Shown here one piece after another: positions 28,463 through 36,977 of a stretch of 64,000 nt of DNA; within the stretch, counting starts at the first letter, position 1, and every line of letters starts with the position of its first letter. The DNA comes from Rhodococcoides fascians A44A (GTDB taxonomy: Bacteria > Actinomycetota > Actinomycetes > Mycobacteriales > Mycobacteriaceae), in the NCBI RefSeq assembly GCF_000760735.1, contig NZ_JMEX01000008.1, positions 404,018 to 468,017 on the forward strand, in the 5' to 3' direction. Position numbers and translations under genes: made by a program. The notes below the pieces were generated by a model. It saw nothing but the letters and a program-made list of their open reading frames with translations. It was not told the DNA's origin and did no database searches.

Positions 28463-28468
28463 ACTATA
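28463..28468 (-). promoter_or_regulatory. Possible -10 element for cydAB
   Basis: TATAGT on the minus strand, 29 bases before the cydA start. No convincing -35 is seen, but TCACAGGTGA, a short near-palindrome, lies where a -35 or regulator site would be. Confidence 0.3.
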
Positions 28469-28507
28469 GACCCGTTGTCGACGCCTCACCTGTGAAACGA
28501 GACCTCG

Positions 28508-29983
28508 TCAGCGCACCCCGGCCCAGACTTCCCTCGTCGACGCACGGGGGTCGTCGACCACTTCGGTCCGGTCGCCGAACATCATCACCGATCGATCCGC
28601 CCCGTACCGGGACCAGCCGGGCGAGCCGTCGCGCACGAAGTCGACCCAGGCTCGGTGCATGTCGTCGGCCACCTGCTGGGGTGGGTTCGCTCCGGTGATG
28701 CGCGCCGTCTCCGGTTTGTCCAGCAGGTCGAACACGAACGGTATTTCCAGGGCATGACATGCCCCGAGGGCGCCGTCGAAGAGAGTGGATCGCCACGTGA
28801 ACTCGTAGACGAAGGCGTTTCCGCCGCGGGTCTCCGCGACGCGTACGGCGGGGATGCGGAAGAACCAGTCGGTGATCACCGCGATGAGCAGTTCGCCGGG
28901 TGACGCGTCGGGCAGCTGCGCCCGGTAGACGTCGAGTGTCTGCTCGACGTCGGCACCGTACGCGCCGATCGCGGCTCGAACCCGTGCCTCGTCCACGCAC
29001 CCGACGACACCGGCCGGCACCAGGAAGAACGCGAACTCCTCGCTGGTGGTGCCGATCAGAACATCGATCTCCGAGCCCGCGCCTGCGGCGATTCTCCGGT
29101 GCGGAACGTCGGGCACGACATCTCCGTCGACATAGGGCTCGAACGGCATCATGTTGAACGCCAGTTCACCCCACGCTCCGGTCGGGGCTTCCGCGGTGAC
29201 GCGGTCGCCGAGCTCACGCTGAGCGTCGACGAACGCTTCCACCGGCACAGAACCGAAACCGTTCACATCGGGTTGCACGCCGAGCGAATCGGCAAGCGCC
29301 TCGGCTACTTTCGTGGCAGTACCCTCGGTGATGACGTGGTAGCCCGCCCCGCTCTGCAGTATCGCGCGCCGGAAGAGCCCCTCCGCCGACGGCATCGACA
29401 TCAGGGTCCCGACGCTCATCGCCCCTGCCGATTCACCGGCAACGGTCACCGCGTTCGGGTCTCCGCCGAAGGCAGCGATGTTGTCACGCACCCACCTCAG
29501 TGCGGCGACCTGGTCCAGGAGACCTCGGTTGGCAGGCGCTCCGTCGATTCTCGCGAATCCGTCGGCGCCGAGACGGTAGTTGACGGTGACGACGACGATG
29601 CCGTCCCGCGCGAACGCCGAGCCGTCGTAGATGGGTACGGCGTTGCTCCCGTTCACGAATGCCCCGCCGTGGATCCAGACGAACACCGGCAGTCCCGACG
29701 CGGACACGTCGGGTGTCCACACGTTCACGTTCAGGCATTCGTCACCGGGAACCACTGGCTCGGTGAGTATGTCGCTGACGGGCGGTCGGTATCCGATCTT
29801 GGGGGCCGTGGCCCCGAACGTCACGGCATCTCGGACACCGCTCCACGACGGGGGTGCGCTGGGCGCCGCGAACCTGCGGGCACCGAACGGCGCTTCGGCG
29901 TAGGGAATTCCGAGAAAAGAGGTGACCGGTCCGCTCTGTTGCCCGCGGACCGTCCCTTGAGCGATGTCGACTGTGACGTCCAT
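28508..29983 (-). CDS. Carboxylesterase / para-nitrobenzyl esterase type (type B)
   Basis: 491 residues of the type B carboxylesterase family (alpha/beta hydrolase). The nucleophile elbow is GESAGAMSVGTL with the catalytic Ser, the acid is probably Glu in GTTSEEFAFF, and the base His is in GACHALEIPFVF. The oxyanion-hole signature VWIHGGAFVNGS and ECLNVNVWTP are present. There is no signal peptide (it starts MDVTVDIAQGTVRG), so it is probably cytoplasmic. Substrate unknown. It lies alone, with an inverted repeat upstream and cydA downstream. Confidence 0.9.
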   Translation of the reverse strand: MDVTVDIAQGTVRGQQSGPVTSFLGIPYAEAPFGARRFAAPSAPPSWSGVRDAVTFGATAPKIGYRPPVSDILTEPVVPGDECLNVNVWTPDVSASGLPVFVWIHGGAFVNGSNAVPIYDGSAFARDGIVVVTVNYRLGADGFARIDGAPANRGLLDQVAALRWVRDNIAAFGGDPNAVTVAGESAGAMSVGTLMSMPSAEGLFRRAILQSGAGYHVITEGTATKVAEALADSLGVQPDVNGFGSVPVEAFVDAQRELGDRVTAEAPTGAWGELAFNMMPFEPYVDGDVVPDVPHRRIAAGAGSEIDVLIGTTSEEFAFFLVPAGVVGCVDEARVRAAIGAYGADVEQTLDVYRAQLPDASPGELLIAVITDWFFRIPAVRVAETRGGNAFVYEFTWRSTLFDGALGACHALEIPFVFDLLDKPETARITGANPPQQVADDMHRAWVDFVRDGSPGWSRYGADRSVMMFGDRTEVVDDPRASTREVWAGVR

Positions 29984-30006
29984 GCTTCTTTACTACCCGA
30001 CGGACT

Positions 30007-30080
30007 GGGAGTGGTGTGACAGTTCCGTCCTACGCAGGCGGGAATCCGACTGCTGAGCACGTGATTGTCACACCACTCCC
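30007..30080. repeat. Inverted repeat with 15-base perfect arms
   Basis: GGGAGTGGTGTGACA (30007-30021) and TGTCACACCACTCCC (30066-30080) enclose 44 bases. The right arm runs into CGGAGG, so it reads TGTCACA-N4-TCCCGGAGG, the same skeleton as the 23-base array at 62209-62346. It begins 7 bases past the stop of the acyl-CoA ligase gene and could end its transcription. Confidence 0.75.
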
Positions 30081-30087
30081 GGAGGTC

Positions 30088-31677
30088 CTACTGTGCTGCT
30101 TCCGCGGCCCTGAGGTCCTTGCGCAGGATCTTGCCCGCAGCGGACTTCGGAACCGTGTCGATGAACTGGACCTTGCGGACCTTCTTGTGCGGTGAGACCC
30201 GCTCGGCGACGAAGGCGATGACGCCGTCCTCGTCGATCGACGCATCGGCCTGCAACACGACGAAGGCCTTCGGCACTTCCTCGCCCTCGTCGTCGAGTAC
30301 ACCGATGACGGCGGCGTCGGCGATTTCGGGGTGGGTGAGCAGCAGAGCTTCGAGCTCGGCGGGCGGAACCTGGTAACCCTTGTACTTGATGAGTTCCTTG
30401 AGCCTGTCCACGATGTAGACGACGCCCTCGGAGTCGACGACTGCGATGTCTCCGGTGTGCAGGTAGCCGTCGTCGTCGAGGGTCTCTGCGGTAGCGGTCG
30501 GGTTGTTGAGGTAGCCGGCCATGACGTTCGGCCCCTTGACCCACAGTTCGCCCGGCTTGGACCGTCCTTCTGCCGGAATGTCGATTTCCTCGAGGGTCTC
30601 GGGGTCGACGAGCTTGTTGACGGTGTTGGCCAGCGGGAGGCCGACGGAGCTGAGCGGCATGTCGTCGCGGTCGAACGGGATTGCGTGGCTGACCGGGCTG
30701 AGCTCGCTCATGCCGTAGCCCTGACGGATGCGCGTGTTCAGCCGAGCCGCGACGGCCTTGCCGAGTTCTTCGTCGAGCGGGGCTGCGCCGGAGAAAATGG
30801 TGTGCACGCTGGAGAGGTCGTACTGGTCCACCAAGGGGTGCTTGGCGAGTGCAACGGCGACGGGGGGTGCGATGAAGAGGTAGGTCAGCTTGTTGTCCTG
30901 GATGATGCGCAGGAATTCGACGAGGTCGAACTTGGGCATGGTGACCAGTCGTGCACGCAGTTTCAGGGCGATGTTGAGAAGCACTGTCAGGCCGTAGATG
31001 TGGAAGAACGGCAGCAGCGCGAGGATCGCGTCGTCGGTGTCGATGCCGACGCGGGGTTCCATCTGTGCGACGTTGGCGACGAGGTTGCGGTGCGTGAGAA
31101 TGACGCCCTTCGGCACACCGGTCGTTCCGGACGAGTACGGAAGCACGGCGACCTGGGTTGCGGGATCGAACGTCACGTCGGGGGCGGGCGCGCCCTGGGT
31201 CAGCAGGTCGCGCAGATTCGGGTGGCCTTCGGCGCCGTCGAGAACGATGACGTGGTCGTCGTCGATACCGACTTTCTCCGCGGCGGCCTTGGCCTGCGGG
31301 TACAGCGGCGAGACGGTGAACAGGAACTTCGCGCCGGACCCGGTGAGCTGCTTGGCGATGTCCTCGGCGGTGTACAGCGCGTTGATCGTGGTCGCGGTGC
31401 CGCCTGCGCGCAGGATGCCGTGGAGGACCGCGGCGAACGCGGGCACGTTGGGCGAATGCAGGCCGACGACGTCGCCCACTTCTAGCCCGCGCGCGGCGAG
31501 TGCTCCTGCGATGCCGTTGATCTGGCCGATGAGAGCCTGGTACGTCGTGACATCCCCCGAGGCGCCGTCGATGAGGGCGGGCTTCTCGAGGTCGGCGTCC
31601 GTGATGGAACCGAAGAGGTAGTCGTAGACACTCAGGTTCGGTATCTCTACGTCGGGAAAGGGGCTGTTGAAGCTCAT
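30088..31677 (-). CDS. AMP-forming acyl-CoA ligase (4-coumarate-CoA ligase type)
   Basis: 529 residues from ATG 31677 with GGAGAG upstream. The AMP-binding motif is PYSSGTTGVPKGVILTH, then GYGMSELSPVSH, the hinge region YIVDRLKELIKYKGYQVPPAEL and the catalytic Lys in SAAGKILRKDL near the C-terminus. These enzymes activate aromatic or aliphatic acids as adenylates and then CoA thioesters; the sequence style is that of 4-coumarate-CoA ligase-like proteins. The real acid is unknown. It is monocistronic in look, with the nucleoside importer genes upstream ending 85 bases away. Confidence 0.88.
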   Translation of the reverse strand: MSFNSPFPDVEIPNLSVYDYLFGSITDADLEKPALIDGASGDVTTYQALIGQINGIAGALAARGLEVGDVVGLHSPNVPAFAAVLHGILRAGGTATTINALYTAEDIAKQLTGSGAKFLFTVSPLYPQAKAAAEKVGIDDDHVIVLDGAEGHPNLRDLLTQGAPAPDVTFDPATQVAVLPYSSGTTGVPKGVILTHRNLVANVAQMEPRVGIDTDDAILALLPFFHIYGLTVLLNIALKLRARLVTMPKFDLVEFLRIIQDNKLTYLFIAPPVAVALAKHPLVDQYDLSSVHTIFSGAAPLDEELGKAVAARLNTRIRQGYGMSELSPVSHAIPFDRDDMPLSSVGLPLANTVNKLVDPETLEEIDIPAEGRSKPGELWVKGPNVMAGYLNNPTATAETLDDDGYLHTGDIAVVDSEGVVYIVDRLKELIKYKGYQVPPAELEALLLTHPEIADAAVIGVLDDEGEEVPKAFVVLQADASIDEDGVIAFVAERVSPHKKVRKVQFIDTVPKSAAGKILRKDLRAAEAAQ

Positions 31678-31723
31678 GACTCTCCTTCGAACACGCTTAC
31701 GGCAATATGTCCGAAACCCTACA

Positions 31724-31737
31724 GTGAACGCGGTCAC
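31724..31737. promoter_or_regulatory. Near-palindrome upstream of the acyl-CoA ligase gene
   Basis: GTGAACGCGGTCAC is symmetric at 12 of 14 positions and lies 46 bases before the ligase start, overlapping the likely -35 zone if the ATATTG just downstream serves as -10. A regulator of the TetR or GntR kind is plausible. Confidence 0.3.
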
Positions 31738-31762
31738 AACCGACAGGTGACCTACTGGCGAG

Positions 31763-33028
31763 TCAGGACTTCACGTACGGCTTACCGGCAGCGGCGGGAC
31801 CACGCACGTGACCGACGAGGCCGGCGACCGCGAAGATCGTGACCACGTACGGGAGCATCAGCATGAACTCGCTCGGAACGGGCGAGCCGATGATGCCGAG
31901 CACGTTCTGCAGGTTCGACGCGAAGCCGAACAGCAGGGCCGCCAGCGTTGCGCGTATCGGGTCCCATCGGCCGAAAATGACTGCGGCCAAGGCGATGTAA
32001 CCGGCGCCTGCGGTCATTTCCTTACCGAATGCGCCGACCGATCCGAGGGTGAAGTACGCACCGCCCAGGCCGGCGATGGCTCCGGCGAGGCAGACGTTCC
32101 AGAAGCGGGTACGCGCGACGTTGATACCGACGGTGTCCGCAGCCTGCGGGTGTTCACCGACGGCGCGCAGACGCAGACCCCACTTGGTGTGGAACAGACC
32201 GAACCACACCAGCGCGACGACAAAGTACATCATGTAGACGATCAGGGTCTGGCGGAACAGCACGGGGCCGATCACGGGGATCTGGGACAGCACCGGAATC
32301 TCGATGCGCCCGAACCGCGGCGGGGAGTTGAGGGTCTCGGGATTCTTCGTGAGCACGACCGAGTACAGGAAGCTCGTCAGTCCCACGACCAGAACGTTCA
32401 GTACGACGCCGACGATGACCTGGTTGACGAAGTACTTGATGGAGAACATCGCGAGCAGTGCCGCGGTCAACGCTCCGGCCAGCAGTGCGGCGAGCAGGGC
32501 CACGTAGGCGGATCCGGTGATCGACGCGACGACGGCGCTGACGAAGGCGCCGGACAGAAGCTGGCCTTCGATGGCGATGTTGATGACGCCGACGCGTTCG
32601 GAGATGACGCCGCCCATCGCGCCGAAGATCAGTGGTGTGCTGAGTGCGACGGCGCCGATGAGCAGTCCGGGCACGGGCACGGTTGCTCCGGCGGCGGCCC
32701 ACGTCAGGAACCCGAGTACGAACAGCACTGCGAACACTGCGAGCAGCCACAGCGGCGTTGACCTGTGGCGCAGTACGTTCCAGACGGAGAACGCGAGAAT
32801 CGCAGCCAATGCCACGACGACGAGGATTCCGGTCGCCCCGGTCGGGACTCCCACTGCCGGGAGCGCGAAGAAGTCGTTCTCGCTGGCGAGGCCGAAGGTG
32901 GTCGTACCGGACTTGCCGCGCAGGACGAACAGGATCAGCCCGAGCAGAGTCGCTGCACCGAGGACGCCCGGTACCTTCCAGCTTCGCTTCGGCGTCAGTA
33001 CCTCCGGCGCCGTGTCGAGGGTGGTCAC
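31763..33028 (-). CDS. Nucleoside ABC transporter permease (NupQ/YufQ-like)
   Basis: 421 residues from GTG 33028, whose GTGA overlaps the stop of the other permease. About ten membrane helices are present. The BPD_transp_2 core includes GAMGGVISERVGVINIAIEGQLL and VGINVARTRFWNVCLAGAIAGLGGAYFTLGS, the typical loop of RbsC/NupQ permeases. It is the second permease of a Bmp-type importer for nucleosides. The first about 130 residues hold extra hydrophobic helices ahead of the core, longer than the usual about 310 residues. Confidence 0.9.
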   Translation of the reverse strand: MTTLDTAPEVLTPKRSWKVPGVLGAATLLGLILFVLRGKSGTTTFGLASENDFFALPAVGVPTGATGILVVVALAAILAFSVWNVLRHRSTPLWLLAVFAVLFVLGFLTWAAAGATVPVPGLLIGAVALSTPLIFGAMGGVISERVGVINIAIEGQLLSGAFVSAVVASITGSAYVALLAALLAGALTAALLAMFSIKYFVNQVIVGVVLNVLVVGLTSFLYSVVLTKNPETLNSPPRFGRIEIPVLSQIPVIGPVLFRQTLIVYMMYFVVALVWFGLFHTKWGLRLRAVGEHPQAADTVGINVARTRFWNVCLAGAIAGLGGAYFTLGSVGAFGKEMTAGAGYIALAAVIFGRWDPIRATLAALLFGFASNLQNVLGIIGSPVPSEFMLMLPYVVTIFAVAGLVGHVRGPAAAGKPYVKS

Positions 33029-34245
33029 AGTGCTCCCACCTTCGCGGTGTCGGCGCGGGCCGCGGTCTCGGCTCCCGGTGGCGGTAATCGGAAGACAGCT
33101 CGCACCAGCGGAGGCGCCGCGATGAACAGGACGATGACCGATTGCACGACGAGAACGATGTCGATGGGGATGCCCTCGGCCGCCTGCATCGCGAATCCAC
33201 CGGCTTTGAAGGCACCGAACAGTATGCCCGCGAAGAACACTCCCCACGGTTTGGATCGGCCGAGCAGGGCCACGGTGATGGCGTCGAATCCGATGCCTGC
33301 GTCGATGTCCGCGCCGAAACCGGTGGTGACCGTGCCCAGAACCTGGGCGACACCTGCCAAGCCGACCAGGGCGCCGGACATCACCATCGCGTACAGGTAC
33401 ATCCGATTGACATCGATGCCCGCGATCTTCGACGCATGCGGGTTCTCGCCGACGGCGCGGAAGCGGAATCCCAACGATGATCGTTCGAGAAGCCACCAGA
33501 CCGCGACGGTCACCACGACGACGAGGACGAAACCGAGATGCAGGGAATAGCGGTCACCGAACAGCTTCGGGAAGACCGCCGTCGATTCCATCGCTGCGGT
33601 CTTGGGGTTGTTCTGCCCGGGTGCTTGCAGTGCGCCCGGTGTGCGCAACAGATATGCGACGAGGTAGAACGCGACGTAGTTGAGCATGATCGTGACGATG
33701 ACTTCGTGGGCACCGGTGCGCGCCTTGAGCACTCCGGCGATACCGCCCCACACCGCGCCGCCGACGACACCCGCGAGGATCGCCAGGATCAGGTGAATCC
33801 CCGCCGGGAGCTGCAGCGAGAAACCGACCCACCCGGCGCACGCCGCGGCGATGAGCATCTGGCCGCGGCCACCGATGTTGAACATCCCGACCCGGAAGGC
33901 AAGTGCCACACCGAGACCAGCGACGATCAATGGCGTCGCGAAGGTCAGGGTCTCCATGAGCGGCCGGATGCCGTTCTCGAATCCGGGTCGCCGAAAGTTG
34001 TACACCGACCCCTGGAACAGGGACGAATACGCCCCCGACACTGCGTCCCAGACCGCCACCAGCATGTCCGACGGCCGCGAGAAGAAGTATCCGGCGGTCT
34101 CCTGCACCTGATCGTCGGTGACGGCGATCAGCACTGCTCCGACGATCACCGCCATGAACACGGCGAGCACGGAAATGATCGCGCTTCCGGTGAATATCTG
34201 CCGCAGAACCACATGGGACCGCGACGGTGCAGGCGTTTCAGCCAT
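33025..34245 (-). CDS. Nucleoside ABC transporter permease (NupP/YufP-like)
   Basis: 406 residues from ATG 34245 with GGAGAG just upstream; GTG 34257 is an alternative. About eight to ten membrane helices, with the permease loop VGENPHASKIAGIDVNRMYLYAMVMSGALVGLAGVAQVLG and the FNIGGRGQMLIAA segment expected for this family. A long periplasmic stretch after helix 1 (QVQETAGYFFSRPSDMLVAV) is typical of NupP. It overlaps the ATPase gene by 8 bases upstream and the second permease by 4 downstream. Confidence 0.9.
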   Translation of the reverse strand: MAETPAPSRSHVVLRQIFTGSAIISVLAVFMAVIVGAVLIAVTDDQVQETAGYFFSRPSDMLVAVWDAVSGAYSSLFQGSVYNFRRPGFENGIRPLMETLTFATPLIVAGLGVALAFRVGMFNIGGRGQMLIAAACAGWVGFSLQLPAGIHLILAILAGVVGGAVWGGIAGVLKARTGAHEVIVTIMLNYVAFYLVAYLLRTPGALQAPGQNNPKTAAMESTAVFPKLFGDRYSLHLGFVLVVVVTVAVWWLLERSSLGFRFRAVGENPHASKIAGIDVNRMYLYAMVMSGALVGLAGVAQVLGTVTTGFGADIDAGIGFDAITVALLGRSKPWGVFFAGILFGAFKAGGFAMQAAEGIPIDIVLVVQSVIVLFIAAPPLVRAVFRLPPPGAETAARADTAKVGAL

Positions 34246-35740
34246 GCTTCTCTCCACCCATCATCACACCTAGAACTTCGCGGGACGTGTCGGCAGGCAC
34301 GATGCCGACGATGGTCCCGCGGTACATGACTGCAATTCGATCGGCGAGCGCCGCGACTTCGTCGAGTTCGCTGGAGACGACGATCACCGGCACACCGGAG
34401 TCCCGAGTCGCGACGATCCGCTTGTGCACGAACTCGATCGAGCCGACGTCGATACCTCGTGTCGGCTGCGACGCGACGAACAGCCGGAGGTCTCGGCTCA
34501 GTTCGCGAGCGAGCACGACCTTCTGCTGATTACCGCCGGACAGCCGCCCGACGCGTGTGTCGATTCCCGGAGTTCGGACGTCGAACTCCTCGACCTTCTC
34601 GGCGGCGAACGTGTCCAGATACTCGCGTCGGATGGCGCCGCGACGAACGAACGGCTCCCCCGTCGACCTGTCCAGCATGAGGTTCTCCGCGATCGAGAAC
34701 TCGCCGACGAGTCCGTAGACCGTGCGGTCCTCGGGCACGAAGCCGACACCTGCGCCGAGCACGTAGTGCACGGATGCGCCGACGAGAGAGCGACCGTCGA
34801 GCTCGATCTCGCCGCTGATCTGCTCGCGCGCGCCCAGGAGGGCCTCGACGAATTCGCTCTGCCCGTTGCCCTGTACACCGGCGACGGCGAGGATCTCACC
34901 TCGGTGGACCTCGAGGCTGACATCGTCGACGACCTTCTGACCGGCTCCGTCGAAGACCGTCAGATTTCTCACGACCAGCGCGGCATCCCCGGGCGTCGCC
35001 GGTTCCTTCGACACCGTGAGCTGCACATCGCGTCCGACCATGAGGGCAGCCAGTTCGGCGTTGGTTGCCGTCGGTTCCGCTTCGCCGACGACTTTGCCGA
35101 GCCGGATGACGGTGATGCGGTCCGCCACCTCACGCACTTCGCGAAGCTTGTGGGTGATGAACACGATGGCCGTGCCGGATTCGGCCAATTCACGCATGAT
35201 GCGCATCAGGTCGTCGGTTTCCTGCGGCGTGAGCACAGCCGTCGGCTCGTCGAACACCAACACCTTGGCGTCACGGCTGAGCGCCTTGATGATCTCCACG
35301 CGCTGCTGAACGCCCACGGGGAGGTCGTCGATCCTGGCGTCCGGGTCGAGGTCGAAACCGAAGCGCGACGAAATCTCCCGCACCAGCTTCCGGGCGGCGG
35401 CGAGATCCAGTCTGCCTCCAGATTTGGTTGTCTCGTGCCCGAGGATGATGTTCTCGGCGACGGTGAAGACCGGAATCAGCATGAAGTGCTGGTGCACCAT
35501 GCCGATTCCGGCGCTCATGGCCTCACCGGGGCCGGCGAAATTCTGCTCGACGCCGTCGAGCAGAATCTTGCCTTCCTCGGCGCGATACAGGCCGCTGAGA
35601 ACGTTCATCAGCGTCGACTTGCCTGCCCCGTTCTCGCCGAGCAGGCACACGATCTCTCCCGGCTCGACGACGAGGTCGATGGAATCGTTCGCGACGAGCG
35701 AGCCGAACCTCTTCGTGATGCCCTGTAGTTCGAGTTTCAC
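34238..35740 (-). CDS. Nucleoside ABC transporter ATPase, two-domain (NupO/YufO-like)
   Basis: 500 residues from GTG 35740, one base after the binding-protein stop. Two ABC domains are fused. The first has an intact Walker A (GENGAGKST, 35-43), a degenerate signature (DLPVGVQQRVEIIKAL) and Walker B (VLVFDEPTAVLTP). The second has a degenerate Walker A (GVQGNGQSE, no Lys) but an intact signature (LSGGNQQKVVLAREL). This split, where one composite site is catalytic, is normal for the RbsA/NupO family. It powers uptake through the two permeases encoded downstream. Confidence 0.93.
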   Translation of the reverse strand: MKLELQGITKRFGSLVANDSIDLVVEPGEIVCLLGENGAGKSTLMNVLSGLYRAEEGKILLDGVEQNFAGPGEAMSAGIGMVHQHFMLIPVFTVAENIILGHETTKSGGRLDLAAARKLVREISSRFGFDLDPDARIDDLPVGVQQRVEIIKALSRDAKVLVFDEPTAVLTPQETDDLMRIMRELAESGTAIVFITHKLREVREVADRITVIRLGKVVGEAEPTATNAELAALMVGRDVQLTVSKEPATPGDAALVVRNLTVFDGAGQKVVDDVSLEVHRGEILAVAGVQGNGQSEFVEALLGAREQISGEIELDGRSLVGASVHYVLGAGVGFVPEDRTVYGLVGEFSIAENLMLDRSTGEPFVRRGAIRREYLDTFAAEKVEEFDVRTPGIDTRVGRLSGGNQQKVVLARELSRDLRLFVASQPTRGIDVGSIEFVHKRIVATRDSGVPVIVVSSELDEVAALADRIAVMYRGTIVGIVPADTSREVLGVMMGGEKHG

Positions 35741-35741
35741 G

Positions 35742-36839
35742 TCACTTGGGCGAGGACGGGGACTCGACGGTGATCGAACCGTCGATGATGCCTGCCTTGA
35801 TCGTGTCGAGTTCGCCCTGCAGTGCCGGGTCGACCTGTGACTCGAAGTCGTGGAACGGTGCGATGCCGACACCGTCGTTCTCGAGGGTGCCGACGTAGGG
35901 TGCGTTGTCGAACGATCCGTCACCCGAGGAGGCGACGATTTCGTCGACGCTGGTCTGCAGGCCCTTGGTGACCGACGTGAGGAGCAGGTCGCCGACGGAC
36001 GGGTCGGATACGTAGACGTCCGCGTCGGCACCGATCAGAGCGATGGGACGCGAGGAATCACGGATTGCCTGTGCCGCGCTCTGGTAGATCGGTCCACCGA
36101 CGGGGAAGATGACGTCCGCGTTCTGGTCGATGAGGCCTTGAGCGGTGTTCTTGGCGACGGCGTTGGCTTCGAAACCGCCGGTGAACGAGCCGTTCTGGGC
36201 CGGGACGTCCCAGCCGATGACGCGAACGTTGCCGTTCTTCTGCTCGTTGAAGTAGTTGACGCCGTCGGCGAATCCGTCCATGAAGATGGTGACGGTGGGC
36301 AGTTGTGAGCCACCGAAAGTACCGACGACACCGGTCTTGGAGAAGCTCGCAGCGGCGTAGCCGGCGAGGAATCCGCCCTGGGCCGCGTCGTAGGTCAGCG
36401 GTTTGACGTTCGGCAGGTCGATGCTGGAATCGTCGATGATGGCGAAGTCGATGTCGGTGTTCGCTTCGGCGGCGGCCTTGGTGGCGTCGGCGAGGTCGAA
36501 TCCGACGGTCAGGATCAGCGAACATCCCTGGTCGATCAGGTTGTTCAGGTTGGGGTTGTAGTCCGTCGGCGACGCCGATTCGACGGTGATGGGCTCGACA
36601 CCGAGCTCTTCGGAGGCGTTGGTCAACCCCTCGAAGCTGAGCTGGTTGAACGACTTGTCGTCGAAGCCACCTGCGTCGGACACCATGCAGGGCTTGAAGT
36701 CGCCTGCTGCTGTGCCACCGGAATCCGATCCACTGTCCTCGGGGGCGGAGCCACATCCAGCGACGAGTGCGACCGCCCCGAGCGACGCGACTCCCCCGAA
36801 TACCAGTCTGCGGGTGTGTGAGCGGGGAACGACGGTCAA
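35742..36839 (-). CDS. Bmp-family nucleoside-binding lipoprotein
   Basis: 365 residues from a TTG start (36839) chosen because GGAGGA lies at ideal distance; an in-frame GTG at 36866 lacks such a site. The lipobox is LVAGC (Cys29). The mature protein has the Bmp/PnrA signature: CMVSDAGGFDDKSFNQLSFEGL, LILTVGFDLADATKAAA, FAIIDDSSIDLPNV, GGFLAGYAAA and VIFPVGGPIYQSAAQAI. Such proteins bind purine nucleosides outside the membrane. It is the first gene of the importer operon; an inverted repeat lies 41 bases upstream. Confidence 0.93.
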   Translation of the reverse strand: MTVVPRSHTRRLVFGGVASLGAVALVAGCGSAPEDSGSDSGGTAAGDFKPCMVSDAGGFDDKSFNQLSFEGLTNASEELGVEPITVESASPTDYNPNLNNLIDQGCSLILTVGFDLADATKAAAEANTDIDFAIIDDSSIDLPNVKPLTYDAAQGGFLAGYAAASFSKTGVVGTFGGSQLPTVTIFMDGFADGVNYFNEQKNGNVRVIGWDVPAQNGSFTGGFEANAVAKNTAQGLIDQNADVIFPVGGPIYQSAAQAIRDSSRPIALIGADADVYVSDPSVGDLLLTSVTKGLQTSVDEIVASSGDGSFDNAPYVGTLENDGVGIAPFHDFESQVDPALQGELDTIKAGIIDGSITVESPSSPK

Positions 36840-36879
36840 AACTTCCTCCAGTGTTCGGTGCAGCACGGTGGCGCTGCTG

Positions 36880-36904
36880 CGTGTTCGCGGGTCTCGTGAA
36901 CACG
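36880..36904. promoter_or_regulatory. Inverted repeat upstream of the nucleoside importer operon
   Basis: CGTGTTC-N11-GAACACG, perfect 7-base arms, 41 bases before the start of the binding-protein gene. Position and symmetry fit an operator for the importer operon. The regulator is unknown. Confidence 0.5.
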
Positions 36905-36977
36905 CGATCGGTGTGTGGCTAGTTTGTCTGATTGCGGACGCTACTACTCGCTCGGGTTACCCGCATGATTTCGCGCC

